Source of the DNA: Streptomyces gardneri
GTDB lineage: Bacteria > Actinomycetota > Actinomycetes > Streptomycetales > Streptomycetaceae
NCBI RefSeq assembly: GCF_006539185.1
Contig: NZ_BJMN01000001.1
Span: 113,700-177,699, forward strand
Reading direction: 5' to 3'
DNA: 64,000 bases
The notes under the pieces: generated by a model
Database searches by the model: none
What the model was told of the DNA's origin: nothing
Seen by the model: the letters and a program-made list of their open reading frames with translations, nothing else
Program-made: the position numbers and the translations under genes
Shown here: positions 7,805 through 16,811 of the stretch, one piece after another
How the letters are laid out: each line of letters opens with the position of its first letter
Numbering within the stretch: position 1 is the stretch's first letter

Positions 7805-9817
7805 CTACCAGATGGTGCTGAAGCCGAGGCGCAGCCTCTCCTTGTCCTTCGCCACCTCGAGGGAGCCCGCCTTGACGGAGGCCGCCTCGGCCTCGGTCAG
7901 TGCGGTCCCGAAGAGCCGCACGTCGTCCAGGGTGCCGCGGAAGAGCTCCGCCACCCCGGCCGGCTGGTTGGGGAAGTCGGGCCGGGCACCGACGTGGATG
8001 TTGAACTCGGCGGCGGGGGTGAGGTTCCGGTCGGTCGCCGAGGTCCCCGCCGGCATGGTCGCGGTGGCCGCCGGCCCCCCGTCCACGGCGAGGCTGATGG
8101 TCAGGCCCTGCCGCTTGAACACGACGTGGTGCCACACGTCCTTGCCGTAGGCGGACGGCAGCGTCACCTCGGTGGAGCCGATGTCCGTGCCGACGGTGGC
8201 CCGCAGGACGCCCGCGCCGGGCTCGGCCCGGACCGAGAAGTGCCGGCCCTTCTTCAGGGGGTCGGTGCCCGGCATGCCGTACGCCCAGATGATGGGCAGC
8301 GTGCCCGTCGTGGCATCGTGCTTGAACCAGGCCGTGACGGTGAAGTCCTGGTCCTCGACCCGCAGGGTCGGCGAGCAGACGAGGCGCAGGTAGTCGTCCG
8401 TCCCGTCGAACTCCATGGCCTTGCCGCCGTTGCGCTCGCCGAGCTGGGCCCCGCCGTGGATGACGGCGTGGTTGCCGGGCTCCTGGGGAGCCCTGTCGCG
8501 GGTGTCGGCGGTGCGCGGGCGGCGCAGCTCGGTCTCGGAGTCCTTCATGGCCTGCTCGGTGAAGGCGGTGAAGACGAGGTTGCCGTGCGGGATGTTGCCG
8601 GCCGTCTCGTACAGGACGCCGATGGAGCCGTTCGGCAGCACCGTCAGGTCCGAGTAGCCGGTGCGGGCGCCGGAGACCAGTGTGCCGACGGTCTTCCAGG
8701 TCTTGCCCTCGTCGTACGAGGAGCGGACGGCCAGCTCGCGCCGGTCCTCCAGCGGGCTGGGGCCGAGCCGGGAGGCGCCCGAGTACAGCAGCCGGTTGGG
8801 CTTCCCGTCCTTGTCCTCGGCGTGCAGCCGCAGCAGCGAGCCGAACACCGGGGAGGTGTCCAGGTTGGCCACCGGGGTGAAGGGGGCCGCGAAGGAGCCG
8901 CCGCCGTCGGTGCTGACGGTCTCCAGCCGGTGCTCGTTGGTCCGGCAGCGTGTGGGCTCGGAGTTGCGGGCGTTGACGTAGAGGCCGCCGTCGACGGTCT
9001 CGGCGACCGTCAGCTCGGCGGGGTACGCACCGGTCTTGCCCGCCGAGGAGGTCGCGCCGAGCGCCCAGGTGAGCCCGCCGTCGTCGCTGAAGTACAACTG
9101 GCCGCCCGCGGTCGTGTCACCGCCGGCCGTGTGGTCGCCGGGAACGATCAGCCGGCCGTGGTGCTGCCCCCGACTGAGCTGGATGCCGTGACCCGGGCCC
9201 GTCGAGACCCAGCCCCAGCCGGCGCCCTTGAGCTGTGGCTGCGGCACGCTCGCCGACCAGGTCACGCCGCCGTCCATGCTGTGGACGGCGTGAACCGTGC
9301 GCTCGTAGCCCTTGCGGCTGGGCTTGCTCGCGTCACGGTTCCAGTCGCTGCTGGAGTAGAGGAGCGTGATCCGGCCGGTGACCGCGTCCACGACCGGCGC
9401 GGGGTTGCCGTGGGCGAGCTCGTCGGAGCCGCCGACGACGACCTGGAGGACCTGCCAGGTGGCGCCTCCGTCGAGGGACCGCTTGAGCACGAGGTCGTTG
9501 TCGCCGACGTCGTTGCAGCCGGTCGCCACCAGCCGGGTGCGGCCCTCGGCGAAGGCGAGGAGGGCGCCCGTCCTGCTGGTGACGACGGCGGGTATGCGCG
9601 TGCAGTAGTAGTTCTCGCGCGCCTTGAACGGCGTCGTGGACACCTGCGTCGCGAGCGGCGGTGTGGCCGTGGTTGCGGTCGTCGACGCGACGGCGGGCGA
9701 GGTCGGCGTCACCGCGAGGGCGACGGCGGCCAGGACCGCGAGGGACAGCACGCACAGCCATGCGGACAGCGCGAAGCGGCGAGCGCCGGGTGGACGGCGC
9801 TCGGACAGGGGCAGCAT
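7805..9817 (-). CDS. Secreted sialidase-type (GH33/BNR repeat) protein with LamG-like domain
   Basis: A 670-residue protein. An N-terminal hydrophobic signal (about residues 14-35, rich in A, L and V) is followed by the sialidase R-I-P motif (C-T-R-I-P-A-V-V) and by at least five Asp-box elements: S-L-D-G-G-A-T-W, S-M-D-G-G-V-T-W, S-D-D-G-G-L-T-W, S-T-D-G-G-G-S-F and S-Y-D-E-G-K-T-W. Residues about 470-660 form a concanavalin/laminin-G-like carbohydrate-binding domain (F-T-V-T-A-W-F, W-H-H-V-V-F-K-R, G-T-L-D-D-V-R-L-F). Such enzymes release terminal sialic acids or related nonulosonates outside the cell. The start at 9817 has GAGG 9 bases upstream; longer in-frame starts give an Arg-rich extension before the signal. 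The 261-base gap upstream separates it from the serine hydrolase at 10079, transcribed the same way. Confidence 0.85.
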   Translation of the reverse strand: MLPLSERRPPGARRFALSAWLCVLSLAVLAAVALAVTPTSPAVASTTATTATPPLATQVSTTPFKARENYYCTRIPAVVTSRTGALLAFAEGRTRLVATGCNDVGDNDLVLKRSLDGGATWQVLQVVVGGSDELAHGNPAPVVDAVTGRITLLYSSSDWNRDASKPSRKGYERTVHAVHSMDGGVTWSASVPQPQLKGAGWGWVSTGPGHGIQLSRGQHHGRLIVPGDHTAGGDTTAGGQLYFSDDGGLTWALGATSSAGKTGAYPAELTVAETVDGGLYVNARNSEPTRCRTNEHRLETVSTDGGGSFAAPFTPVANLDTSPVFGSLLRLHAEDKDGKPNRLLYSGASRLGPSPLEDRRELAVRSSYDEGKTWKTVGTLVSGARTGYSDLTVLPNGSIGVLYETAGNIPHGNLVFTAFTEQAMKDSETELRRPRTADTRDRAPQEPGNHAVIHGGAQLGERNGGKAMEFDGTDDYLRLVCSPTLRVEDQDFTVTAWFKHDATTGTLPIIWAYGMPGTDPLKKGRHFSVRAEPGAGVLRATVGTDIGSTEVTLPSAYGKDVWHHVVFKRQGLTISLAVDGGPAATATMPAGTSATDRNLTPAAEFNIHVGARPDFPNQPAGVAELFRGTLDDVRLFGTALTEAEAASVKAGSLEVAKDKERLRLGFSTIW

Positions 9818-10078
9818 GAAGGAATACCTCGTTACGGATGCGAAAGCGAAGCGGAGGCGACGGACGACGGGGCGGCTGGGCCTTGACGCGGTTGTGCCGC
9901 GATCGTCAGCGGGCCGGTTGCGGCGGCTCCCGCGGAGCGGAAGGGCACCGCGAACGGGCGACGCGACAGACGCTCGCCTCGGCGTTCGTCTCATCCCCCC
10001 GGTGAGATCTCCCGGCGGGGACGCTACCTCATGTGATCACTTGCGCACAGCTCGCCCCGACGGATCGTCAGCAACAGC

Positions 10079-11887
10079 TCAATCGGCGGACCTGGTCCAG
10101 CCGTTGACCTCGATCCGCGCCCCGTCCGCCGGCCGTGCCTCGTCGAACACCGGCAGCCCCGTCCCGTCGAGAAGCCGCAGCCCGTCGACGTACACGCCCC
10201 GTCCCACGTACCGCTGGTCCGTCGTGTACCGCCAGCGCAGGCGGGCGTCCGCCGTGGTCAGGGGCGCGGACACGGTGTGCCAGACGCGGCCGGACCAGCC
10301 GCCGGCCGTGCCCGTCGGATGCTCGGTCCGGCCGTCGGTGGCGAAGGGCACCGGCTGCCAGGTCGCGCCGCCGTCGGTCGAGGACTCCAGGGCGACCGCG
10401 TCGGCGCCCGGCTCGGTGTCCCACCACAGCGCACACTCCAGCCGTGCGGCGCCCGGTACCTGAGGGAGCGTCAAGGTGGCCGTCGTGGCGCTCGCCATGC
10501 CGGAGAACCAGGAGGCACGCCCCCGGGCGGGGCGGACGGGAACGGCGCGGGCCAGGTGGTTCCCCGCGGCGACCCGGGGCGCCGAGCCGGAGCGCCATGA
10601 GCGCACCGGATGGACCGAGTTGCCGAGGACGATGAGGAAGGCGTCGGTCGTCGGGTCGAGGACGAGGCTGGTGCCGGTGAACCCGGTGTGCCCGGCCGTT
10701 TGCGGGGTGGCCATCGCGCCCATGTACCAGTGCTGGTTGAGCTCGAAGCCGAGGCCGTGCTCGTCGCCGGGGAAGGCGGTGTTGAAGTCGGTGAACATCA
10801 GGTCGACGGACTCGGGGGAGAGGATGCGGGCCCGGCCGTACGCCCCGCCGTTGAGGAGGGTGCGGGCCAGGATCGCGAGGTCCCAGGCGCACGAGAACAC
10901 CCCGGCGTGGCCGGCGACCCCGCCCATGGCGTAGGCGTTCTCGTCGTGGACCTCGCCCCGCACCATGCCCCGGTCAAGGCCCGACCAGGGGCGTCGGGCG
11001 TCCTCGGTCGCCGCGATCCCCGGCAGCCACGAGAGCGGCGGGTTGAAACGAGTGCGGTGCATCCCGAGCGGAGCGGTGATCTCGTCGTGGAGCAGGGTGT
11101 CGAGACCGCGAGCGGTGATCTCCTCCAGGATCAGCTGGAGCGAGATCAGATTCAGATCGGAGTACAGATACGCGGAGCCCGGCGGGTTCGCCGGCTTCTC
11201 GACCCACAGCAGCCGCAGCCTCCCCTCCCGGGTCGGCTCCCGGTACAGCGGGATCCAGGAGCGGAACCCCGAGGTGTGGGTGAGCAGCTGACGTACCGTG
11301 ACGTCCTGCTTCCCGCCGCCCCCGAACTCGGGGAGGTACGCGGTGACCTTCGCCTCCAGCTCCAGGGCCCCGCGCTCGATCTGCTGCACCGCCAGGATCG
11401 AGGTGAACAGCTTGGAGACGGACGCCAGGTCGAAGACCGTGTCCTCCGTCATCGGGATCCGCTCCCCGGGCGGCAGCTCGACTCCCGTGTCCGTCTTCTC
11501 GTCGTACGCGGAGTAGCGCACCGCCGAGCCGATCGGCCGGTGCAGGGCGACGGTCCCGCCGCGCCCGGCGAGCAGCACGGCCCCCGCGTACCAAGGGTGC
11601 GTGGGGGAGGGGGCGAGGAAGGCCTCGGCGTCCGTGACCAGCCGGTCCAGGTGCGCCGGGAGCAGCCCGGCCCGCTCGGCCGAGCCCCGCCGCAGCGTGG
11701 TCCGCCGCGCCGCCCGCCCGAGTCCCGGACCCCCGGGTCCCGCGTGCTCGGGCCCCGCACCCTCGGGTCCCGGCGCCGCCGTGGCCCCCGGCACCGAACC
11801 GATCACCACCGCACCTCCCAGTGCCAGCACCCCGCCGCCGAACGCGCGGCGGCTCAGAACTCCGTCTCGTACCGCATCCTCCGTCAT
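10079..11887 (-). CDS. Secreted class-C beta-lactamase-fold serine hydrolase with C-terminal accessory domain
   Basis: A 602-residue exported hydrolase. The N-terminus has S-R-R-A-F-G-G-G followed by a hydrophobic stretch, resembling a Tat signal peptide or twin-arginine-like lipidless leader. The catalytic S-x-x-K is S156-V-S-K159, the Tyr motif is Y-S-D-L-N, and H-T-G-F-T-G stands for the KTG-type element. About 150 extra C-terminal residues (D-G-G-A-T-W, R-L-R-W-R-Y-T) look like a beta-sandwich. The family includes penicillin-binding esterases and the B. subtilis MurNAc-L-Ala amidase AmiE/YbbE, which it resembles in the pre-SxxK region; a cell-wall recycling role is therefore possible but unproven. 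The start at 11887 follows GGGAGAGGG. It is divergent from the operon at 12021. Confidence 0.82.
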   Translation of the reverse strand: MTEDAVRDGVLSRRAFGGGVLALGGAVVIGSVPGATAAPGPEGAGPEHAGPGGPGLGRAARRTTLRRGSAERAGLLPAHLDRLVTDAEAFLAPSPTHPWYAGAVLLAGRGGTVALHRPIGSAVRYSAYDEKTDTGVELPPGERIPMTEDTVFDLASVSKLFTSILAVQQIERGALELEAKVTAYLPEFGGGGKQDVTVRQLLTHTSGFRSWIPLYREPTREGRLRLLWVEKPANPPGSAYLYSDLNLISLQLILEEITARGLDTLLHDEITAPLGMHRTRFNPPLSWLPGIAATEDARRPWSGLDRGMVRGEVHDENAYAMGGVAGHAGVFSCAWDLAILARTLLNGGAYGRARILSPESVDLMFTDFNTAFPGDEHGLGFELNQHWYMGAMATPQTAGHTGFTGTSLVLDPTTDAFLIVLGNSVHPVRSWRSGSAPRVAAGNHLARAVPVRPARGRASWFSGMASATTATLTLPQVPGAARLECALWWDTEPGADAVALESSTDGGATWQPVPFATDGRTEHPTGTAGGWSGRVWHTVSAPLTTADARLRWRYTTDQRYVGRGVYVDGLRLLDGTGLPVFDEARPADGARIEVNGWTRSAD

Positions 11888-11955
11888 GCCCACCCTCTCC
11901 CACGGCGGGCCGCGACGAAACGTCGACGTGCCCGTCTGCGGCAGCCCGGCGACAA

Positions 11956-11980
11956 AAGAATCTGACGCTTCATCAGAAAA
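11956..11980. promoter_or_regulatory. Operator-like motif AAGAATCTGAC-N6-TCAGAAAA (copy 1)
   Basis: An AT-rich element 40 bases upstream of the nitronate monooxygenase start. The core TCTGA and TCAGA are inverted. The same 19 fixed bases with the same 6-base spacer recur at 35735-35759 in the promoter between the FadD19-like and EchA-like genes. Both sites precede acyl-CoA ligase-containing operons, so a shared lipid-responsive repressor is the natural inference. The regulator is not in the window. Confidence 0.6.
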
Positions 11981-12020
11981 TCTCTTCCCTCCGTCGCGCG
12001 GCTGCGGCATCCTGCCGCCC

Positions 12021-13130
12021 ATGAAGACGGAGCTGAGTCGCACACTGGGGATCGAGCACGCCATCTTCGGCTTCACGCCCTTCCCCGCGGTGGCCGCCGC
12101 CCTCACCAGAGCCGGCGGATTCGGAGTTCTCGGCGCGGTCCGCTACACCGCGCCCGACGATCTCGCCCGCGACCTCGACTGGATGCAGGAACACACGGAC
12201 GGGCTGCCCTACGGCCTCGACGTCGTGATGCCCGCGAAGAAAGTGGAGGGCGTCAGCGAGGCGGACGTCGAGGCCATGATCCCCGAGGAGCACCGCGCGT
12301 TCGTCCGCGCGACCCTCGCCAAACACGGCGTGCCCGAACTCGCCGAGGGCGAGGCCTCAGGCTGGCGCATCACGGGCTGGATGGAGCAGGTCGCCCGCGG
12401 CCAGCTCGACGTCGCCTTCGACTACCCGATCAAACTCCTCGCCAACGCCCTCGGCTCCCCGCCCCCGGACGTCGTCGCCCGCGCCCACGACCACGGCGTC
12501 CTGGTCGCCGCCCTCGCGGGCAGCGCCCGGCACGCCCGCCACCATGCCGAGGCCGGCATCGACGTCGTCGTCGCCCAGGGATACGAGGCGGGCGGCCACA
12601 CCGGAGAGATCGCGTCCATGGTCCTCACCCCCGAGGTCGTCGAGGCCGTGTCCCCGCTGCCCGTGCTCGCCGCCGGCGGCATCGGCAGCGGAGAGCAGAT
12701 CGCCGCCGGTCTGGCCCTCGGCGCCCAGGGCGTCTGGCTCGGCTCGATCTGGCTCACCACCACCGAGGCCGACCTGCACTCGCGCGCCCTGACCGCCAAG
12801 CTCCTCGCCGCGGGCTCCGGCGACACCGTCCGCTCCCGCGCCCTGACCGGCAAGCCCGCGCGCCAGCTCCGCACCGAGTGGACCGACGCCTGGGACGACC
12901 CGGCCGGCCCCGGCCCGCTCCCCATGCCGCTCCAGGGACTCCTGGTGGCCGAGGCCGTCTCCCGTATCCAGAAGTACGAGGTCGATCCGCTCCTCGGCAC
13001 GCCCGTCGGTCAGATCGTCGGCCGGATGAACTCCGAGCGCAGCGTCCAACAGGTCGTCGACGAGCTCACCCGGGGCTTCGAGAAGGCAGTCGACCGCATC
13101 AACCGCATCGCGGGACGGAGCGCCGAATGA
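12021..13130 (+). CDS. Nitronate monooxygenase family protein
   Basis: A 369-residue FMN-dependent TIM-barrel protein. Family marks are the N-terminal I-E-H-A-I-F-G-F (substrate/flavin loop), A-Q-G-Y-E-A-G-G-H-T-G with the active-site His region near residue 194, and the phosphate-binding P-V-L-A-A-G-G-I-G-S-G followed by G-A-Q-G-V-W-L-G-S. Nitronate monooxygenases oxidise alkyl nitronates; close relatives are enoyl reductase-like and often of unknown substrate. It overlaps the acyl-CoA synthetase at 13127 by ATGA, so the pair is translationally coupled. That partnership argues that the natural substrate is an acyl or acyl-CoA compound. Start chosen at the ATG giving the family N-terminus; an upstream open extension is antisense to the serine hydrolase promoter. 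Confidence 0.85.
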   Translation: MKTELSRTLGIEHAIFGFTPFPAVAAALTRAGGFGVLGAVRYTAPDDLARDLDWMQEHTDGLPYGLDVVMPAKKVEGVSEADVEAMIPEEHRAFVRATLAKHGVPELAEGEASGWRITGWMEQVARGQLDVAFDYPIKLLANALGSPPPDVVARAHDHGVLVAALAGSARHARHHAEAGIDVVVAQGYEAGGHTGEIASMVLTPEVVEAVSPLPVLAAGGIGSGEQIAAGLALGAQGVWLGSIWLTTTEADLHSRALTAKLLAAGSGDTVRSRALTGKPARQLRTEWTDAWDDPAGPGPLPMPLQGLLVAEAVSRIQKYEVDPLLGTPVGQIVGRMNSERSVQQVVDELTRGFEKAVDRINRIAGRSAE

Positions 13131-14713
13131 ACCGGTCCACCACCCCCGGCCCCACCACCCCGGGCGCCCCCGGCCCCGCCGGCTTCTGGGCCCAGGCCGC
13201 CGCCGACCCCGGCCGTACGGTCCTCGTCGCCCCCGACGGCGAGGAGTGGACCGCCGGCCGCCTCCACACCGAGGCCAACCGGCTCGTCCACGGGCTGCGC
13301 GCCGCCGGTCTGGAGCGCGGCGATGCCTTCGCCGTCGTCCTGCCCAACGGCCCGGAGTTCTTCACGGCCCATCTCGCCGCCACCCAGGCCGGGTTCTACC
13401 TGGTCCCCGTCAACCACCACTTCGTCGGCCCCGAGATCGCCTGGATCGTCGCCGACTCCGGCGCCAAGGTCCTGCTGGCCCACGAGCGGTTCGCCGAGGC
13501 AGTGACCCTCGCCGCCGACGAGGCCGGGCTCGCCCCCAGCCACCGCTACGCCGTCGGCACGGTCCCCGGCTTCCGCCCGTACGCCGAACTCCTCGACGGG
13601 CAGGACGGCGCCGCACCCGCAGACCGCACGCTCGGCTGGGTCATGAACTACACCTCCGGCACCACCGGACGGCCCCGTGGCATCCGCCGGCCCCTGCCCG
13701 GAAGGCTCCCCGAGGAGACCCCGCTCGGCGGCTTCCTCGGCATCTTCGGCATCCGGCCCGGCGACGGCAACGTCCACCTGGTCTGCTCCCCGCTCTACCA
13801 CACGGCCGTCCTGCAGTTCGCCTCCGCCGCCCTGCACATCGGGCACCCGCTCGTCCTGATGGACCGGTGGACGCCGGAGGAGATGCTGCGGCTCATCGAC
13901 CGGTACGCCTGCACCCACACCCACATGGTCCCCACCCAGTTCCACCGGCTGCTCTCGCTCCCCGCGGACGTGCGCGAGCGGTACGACGTCTCCTCGATGC
14001 GCCACGCCATCCACGGCGCCGCGCCCTGCCCCGAGCACGTCAAGCGGGCGATGATCGAGTGGTGGGGCCGGAGCGTGGAGGAGTACTACGCGGCCAGCGA
14101 GGGCGGCGGAGCCTTCGCCACCGCCGAGGAGTGGCTGAAGAAGCCCGGCACGGTCGGCAGGGCCTGGCCGATCAGCGAACTCGCCGTCTTCGACGACGAC
14201 GGGAAGCGGCTGCCCCCCGGTGAAGTGGGCACCGTCTACCTGAAGATGAACACCGGCGGCTTCCAGTACCACAAGGACGAGGCGAAGACGGCGAAGAACC
14301 GCATCGGCGACTTCTTCACCGTCGGCGACCTCGGCGTCCTCGACGCGGACGGCTACCTCTTCCTCCGCGACCGCAAGATCGACATGATCATCTCGGGCGG
14401 GGTCAACATCTACCCGGCCGAGATCGAGGCAGCCCTCCTCACCCACCCGGCCGTCGCGGACGCCGCCGCCTTCGGCATCCCGCACGCCGACTGGGGCGAG
14501 GAGGTCAAGGCGGTCGTCGAGGCGGCCGAGGGGCACGAACCCGGCCCCGCGCTCGCCGACGAGATCCTGGCCCACTGCGGCGACCGCCTGGCCGGCTTCA
14601 AGCGCCCCAAGACGGTCGACTTCGTCACCACCATGCCCCGCGACCCCAACGGCAAGCTCTACAAGCGCCGCCTGCGCGACCCGTACTGGGAGGGGCGCGA
14701 GCGCCCGCTGTGA
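13127..14713 (+). CDS. Acyl-CoA synthetase (ANL superfamily)
   Basis: A 528-residue adenylate-forming ligase that should activate a carboxylic acid to its CoA thioester with ATP. The P-loop-like motif is Y-T-S-G-T-T-G-R-P-R-G near residue 175, the A5-type region Y-Y-A-A-S-E-G-G-G follows, then L-R-D-R-K-I-D-M-I-I-S-G-G-V-N-I-Y-P (hinge and A8 region) and the C-terminal catalytic lysine motif P-N-G-K-L-Y-K-R. The ATG start overlaps the stop of the nitronate monooxygenase by four bases. A strong hairpin at 14742 ends the operon. Substrate is unknown; the lineage is that of fatty-acid or short branched/aromatic acid CoA ligases. Confidence 0.88.
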   Translation: MNRSTTPGPTTPGAPGPAGFWAQAAADPGRTVLVAPDGEEWTAGRLHTEANRLVHGLRAAGLERGDAFAVVLPNGPEFFTAHLAATQAGFYLVPVNHHFVGPEIAWIVADSGAKVLLAHERFAEAVTLAADEAGLAPSHRYAVGTVPGFRPYAELLDGQDGAAPADRTLGWVMNYTSGTTGRPRGIRRPLPGRLPEETPLGGFLGIFGIRPGDGNVHLVCSPLYHTAVLQFASAALHIGHPLVLMDRWTPEEMLRLIDRYACTHTHMVPTQFHRLLSLPADVRERYDVSSMRHAIHGAAPCPEHVKRAMIEWWGRSVEEYYAASEGGGAFATAEEWLKKPGTVGRAWPISELAVFDDDGKRLPPGEVGTVYLKMNTGGFQYHKDEAKTAKNRIGDFFTVGDLGVLDADGYLFLRDRKIDMIISGGVNIYPAEIEAALLTHPAVADAAAFGIPHADWGEEVKAVVEAAEGHEPGPALADEILAHCGDRLAGFKRPKTVDFVTTMPRDPNGKLYKRRLRDPYWEGRERPL

Positions 14714-14741
14714 ACGTCTGCGGCAGGCGGAGGTCCTTCCC

Positions 14742-14774
14742 GGGCGGGCCGGCGGCGCGGCCGCCGGCCCGCCC
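14742..14774 (+). terminator. Hairpin terminator after the acyl-CoA synthetase operon
   Basis: Perfect 15-base GC arms (14742-14756 and 14760-14774) with a GCG loop, 28 bases after the stop at 14713. The remaining 155 bases up to the next gene show no further gene-like signal. Confidence 0.75.
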
Positions 14775-14929
14775 ACAAAGTGCACGGGCCGGTCGGCCGA
14801 GGCGGCGGTGCAGGATCGTTTCTTGAGTCGTGGCGAGCCACCGATCGGGGGTGATTTCGGAGCCGTTGACCATCGCCTCGGCGTTTTCCTGGGCGTGACG
14901 GACGGCCGGTCGCTTTAGTGCACGACGTG

Positions 14930-16054
14930 ATGACACATCTCCTTTACTCCCCGTCGCGATCCGGGCGTTGCCTCACGGCCGGCGTCCTGGGCGCCGCGGC
15001 CCTGGCGCTCGGCATGCTGACGGCCCTCCCGGCCTCGGCGGCCGACGGGGAACTCTCGATCACGGGACCGGAGTCGGCGAAGGTCGAGCTGGACGACCAC
15101 GGCAGACGCGACCACCTCCACGGACCTCTGCCCCTCGTGATCTCCAATACCTCGCCGACGCGCGTGACCCCGGTGATCGCGGCCTACCTCGACGCCACAG
15201 GAGGCGAGCACGACGAGGTCTGCACCCGGACCGGCGCCGTCACGGCCTCGGAGACCGGCCGGGCGAGGGCACTCGGCGGCAACGAGGCCAGAGCCGTGGT
15301 CATCGACCTGGTGGTGCCCGAGCAATGCGTGGGCCGGGAGGGCACCCTGGTCGTCTCGGCGGCGAACACCCCTCCGACGACGACGAGGTTCACTCTCACC
15401 CGGGGAGCCGAGCATGAGCCGAAGTACACCGCCGCGCTCCTGACCGCCGCCGTTCTCGCTCTCCTCGTCTGTCTCCTGATGGCCGTGCCGGCCACGTTCT
15501 TCGGCAAGCCGCGGGACGACTGGGAGAGGGCGCCGCTGGACATCGACTCACCCTGGTCGGTCAAGGACAGCTGGCTGACGAACATCACCGCGCTGGGAGC
15601 GGTCGTCGGCACGATCCTGAGCACCACCGGATTCCTGACGGACTGGCTGCCGGGCGTCGACCTCGGCCGGTTCCTCGGGATGAATCTCCTTTTCGGCGGG
15701 CTGATCCTCTTCGCCCCCATCATCTACTCCGCGTCGTGCTACTGGGGGTGGCCGGAGCAGAAGGACGAGAAGGGGAAGGTCACCAGGAGCTTCAAGCCCG
15801 TCGCCCACGGCTGGGGCCTCGTGGTCGCCGCCTACGCCACGCTGTTCGGCGTGTTCGGCCAGCTGGCGACCATCGTGGTGCTGGTCGTGTCGGCGGCCGC
15901 GGACCAGTGGACCAAGTGGGCGCTGTACGTACTCGTCGCCGTGGCGGCCTTCTTCGTCGGCCTGTACTCACTGCGATTCGTGCGGGGAGCACTCGCGGCT
16001 CCTCCGACGGACGGGGTCACAGCAACTACGGGACAGCGGTCCGCGGTGCTCTGA
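14930..16054 (+). CDS. Predicted exported multi-pass membrane protein, unknown function
   Basis: I do not recognise the family. The 374-residue product begins with a signal-like segment (about residues 14-37, ending A-S-A-A-D) and a roughly 120-residue extracytoplasmic beta-rich region that contains two cysteines (E-V-C-T and E-Q-C-V-G) likely to form a disulfide. Five hydrophobic segments follow: around residues 165-190, 220-240, 245-272, 285-312 and 320-342. The middle loop contains a K-P-R-D-D-W and a W-S-V-K-D-S-W motif. The C-terminus is short and polar. A GTG at 14918 is an alternative start; neither has a clear Shine-Dalgarno sequence. A tandem repeat and the SRPBCC gene follow. Confidence 0.7.
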   Translation: MTHLLYSPSRSGRCLTAGVLGAAALALGMLTALPASAADGELSITGPESAKVELDDHGRRDHLHGPLPLVISNTSPTRVTPVIAAYLDATGGEHDEVCTRTGAVTASETGRARALGGNEARAVVIDLVVPEQCVGREGTLVVSAANTPPTTTRFTLTRGAEHEPKYTAALLTAAVLALLVCLLMAVPATFFGKPRDDWERAPLDIDSPWSVKDSWLTNITALGAVVGTILSTTGFLTDWLPGVDLGRFLGMNLLFGGLILFAPIIYSASCYWGWPEQKDEKGKVTRSFKPVAHGWGLVVAAYATLFGVFGQLATIVVLVVSAAADQWTKWALYVLVAVAAFFVGLYSLRFVRGALAAPPTDGVTATTGQRSAVL

Positions 16055-16075
16055 CCGCGCTTCCCCGGGGTCGCC

Positions 16076-16111
16076 GGTCCGCTCAGTCCGTTCGGTCCGT
16101 TCGGTCCGCTC
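16076..16111. repeat. Four tandem 9-base units
   Basis: GGTCCGCTC, AGTCCGTTC, GGTCCGTTC and GGTCCGCTC occupy 16076-16111 without gaps. They lie between the membrane-protein gene and the SRPBCC gene, just upstream of an AT-rich stretch (ATTTAACTT, 16133-16141) that probably belongs to the promoter of the latter. A slippage repeat is as likely as a binding-site array. Confidence 0.6.
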
Positions 16112-16164
16112 ACCCGTTCAAAAGCGAGAGCATTTAACTTCCAGGCATCGTCAGAGGAGACTCC

Positions 16165-16794
16165 ATGTCCGGCATTCGCGCAGCCTTAGTCACCGCCCCG
16201 GTCGTCCTCGGCCTCCTCGGCGCCGCCGCCGCTCCCGCGGCGCCCGCCGTGCCCGCCGTCGGCGTCGCGCCCGCCTCCCTCACCTGCCGCGGCGAGGGCG
16301 TCGTCCCCGACGCCCTCGTCCGCCACCGGACCGAGATCGTGATCGACGCCCCGCTGCGCACCATCTGGAAGCTCCAGACCGACGTGGAGCGCTGGCCGTC
16401 CTGGCAGGCCCCCGTCGAGTCCGTGGAGCGTCTCGGTCACGGCCCCCTCCGCAGGGGTTCGGCCTTCCGGTGGACGATGCCGATCCCGCCCCTTCCCTCG
16501 ATCCCCGCCACCAGCCTGGACATCACCTCGACCGTGCGGCAGATCAAGCACCACGCGTGCATCCGCTGGACCGGCCCGGCGATCGGCGAAGGGCTGCGCA
16601 TCGACGGCGTCCACGTATGGAACTTCACCCCGGTCAAGGGAGGTGTACGGGTCAGCACCGAGGAGACCCACACCGGCCCCCAGGCCGAAGCGGACGTTCC
16701 CACCGCGAACATGCTTCTCCGTGAGGGCCTCGAAGCGTGGCTGCGGGACCTGAAGGCCGCCGCCGAGGCGCCTGCCCGCAACCAGGCTCACTGA
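16165..16794 (+). CDS. Exported SRPBCC-fold (polyketide cyclase/START-like) protein with a TTA codon
   Basis: A 209-residue protein with a signal-like N-terminus (about residues 5-34, ending A-V-G-V-A). The body fits the SRPBCC fold: I-D-A-P-L-R-T-I-W-K-L-Q-T-D-V-E-R-W-P-S-W opens it and a long C-terminal helix (L-L-R-E-G-L-E-A-W-L-R-D-L-K) closes it. Members bind hydrophobic ligands; the ligand is unknown. The start follows AGAGGAG at good spacing. Codon 8 is TTA (16186-16188), which in Streptomyces makes translation depend on the bldA tRNA, so expression late in development is inferred. It converges on the nitroreductase/hemerythrin gene, which also carries TTA. Confidence 0.75.
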   Translation: MSGIRAALVTAPVVLGLLGAAAAPAAPAVPAVGVAPASLTCRGEGVVPDALVRHRTEIVIDAPLRTIWKLQTDVERWPSWQAPVESVERLGHGPLRRGSAFRWTMPIPPLPSIPATSLDITSTVRQIKHHACIRWTGPAIGEGLRIDGVHVWNFTPVKGGVRVSTEETHTGPQAEADVPTANMLLREGLEAWLRDLKAAAEAPARNQAH

Positions 16795-16811
16795 CCCGCG
16801 GCCGTGGCTCA

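Noticed and set aside
10033..10040. GTGATCAC palindrome with a nearby TGTGA half-site, CRP-like
   Set aside because: Only one half-site fits the CRP consensus, and the position downstream of the serine hydrolase stop does not suit a promoter for it.
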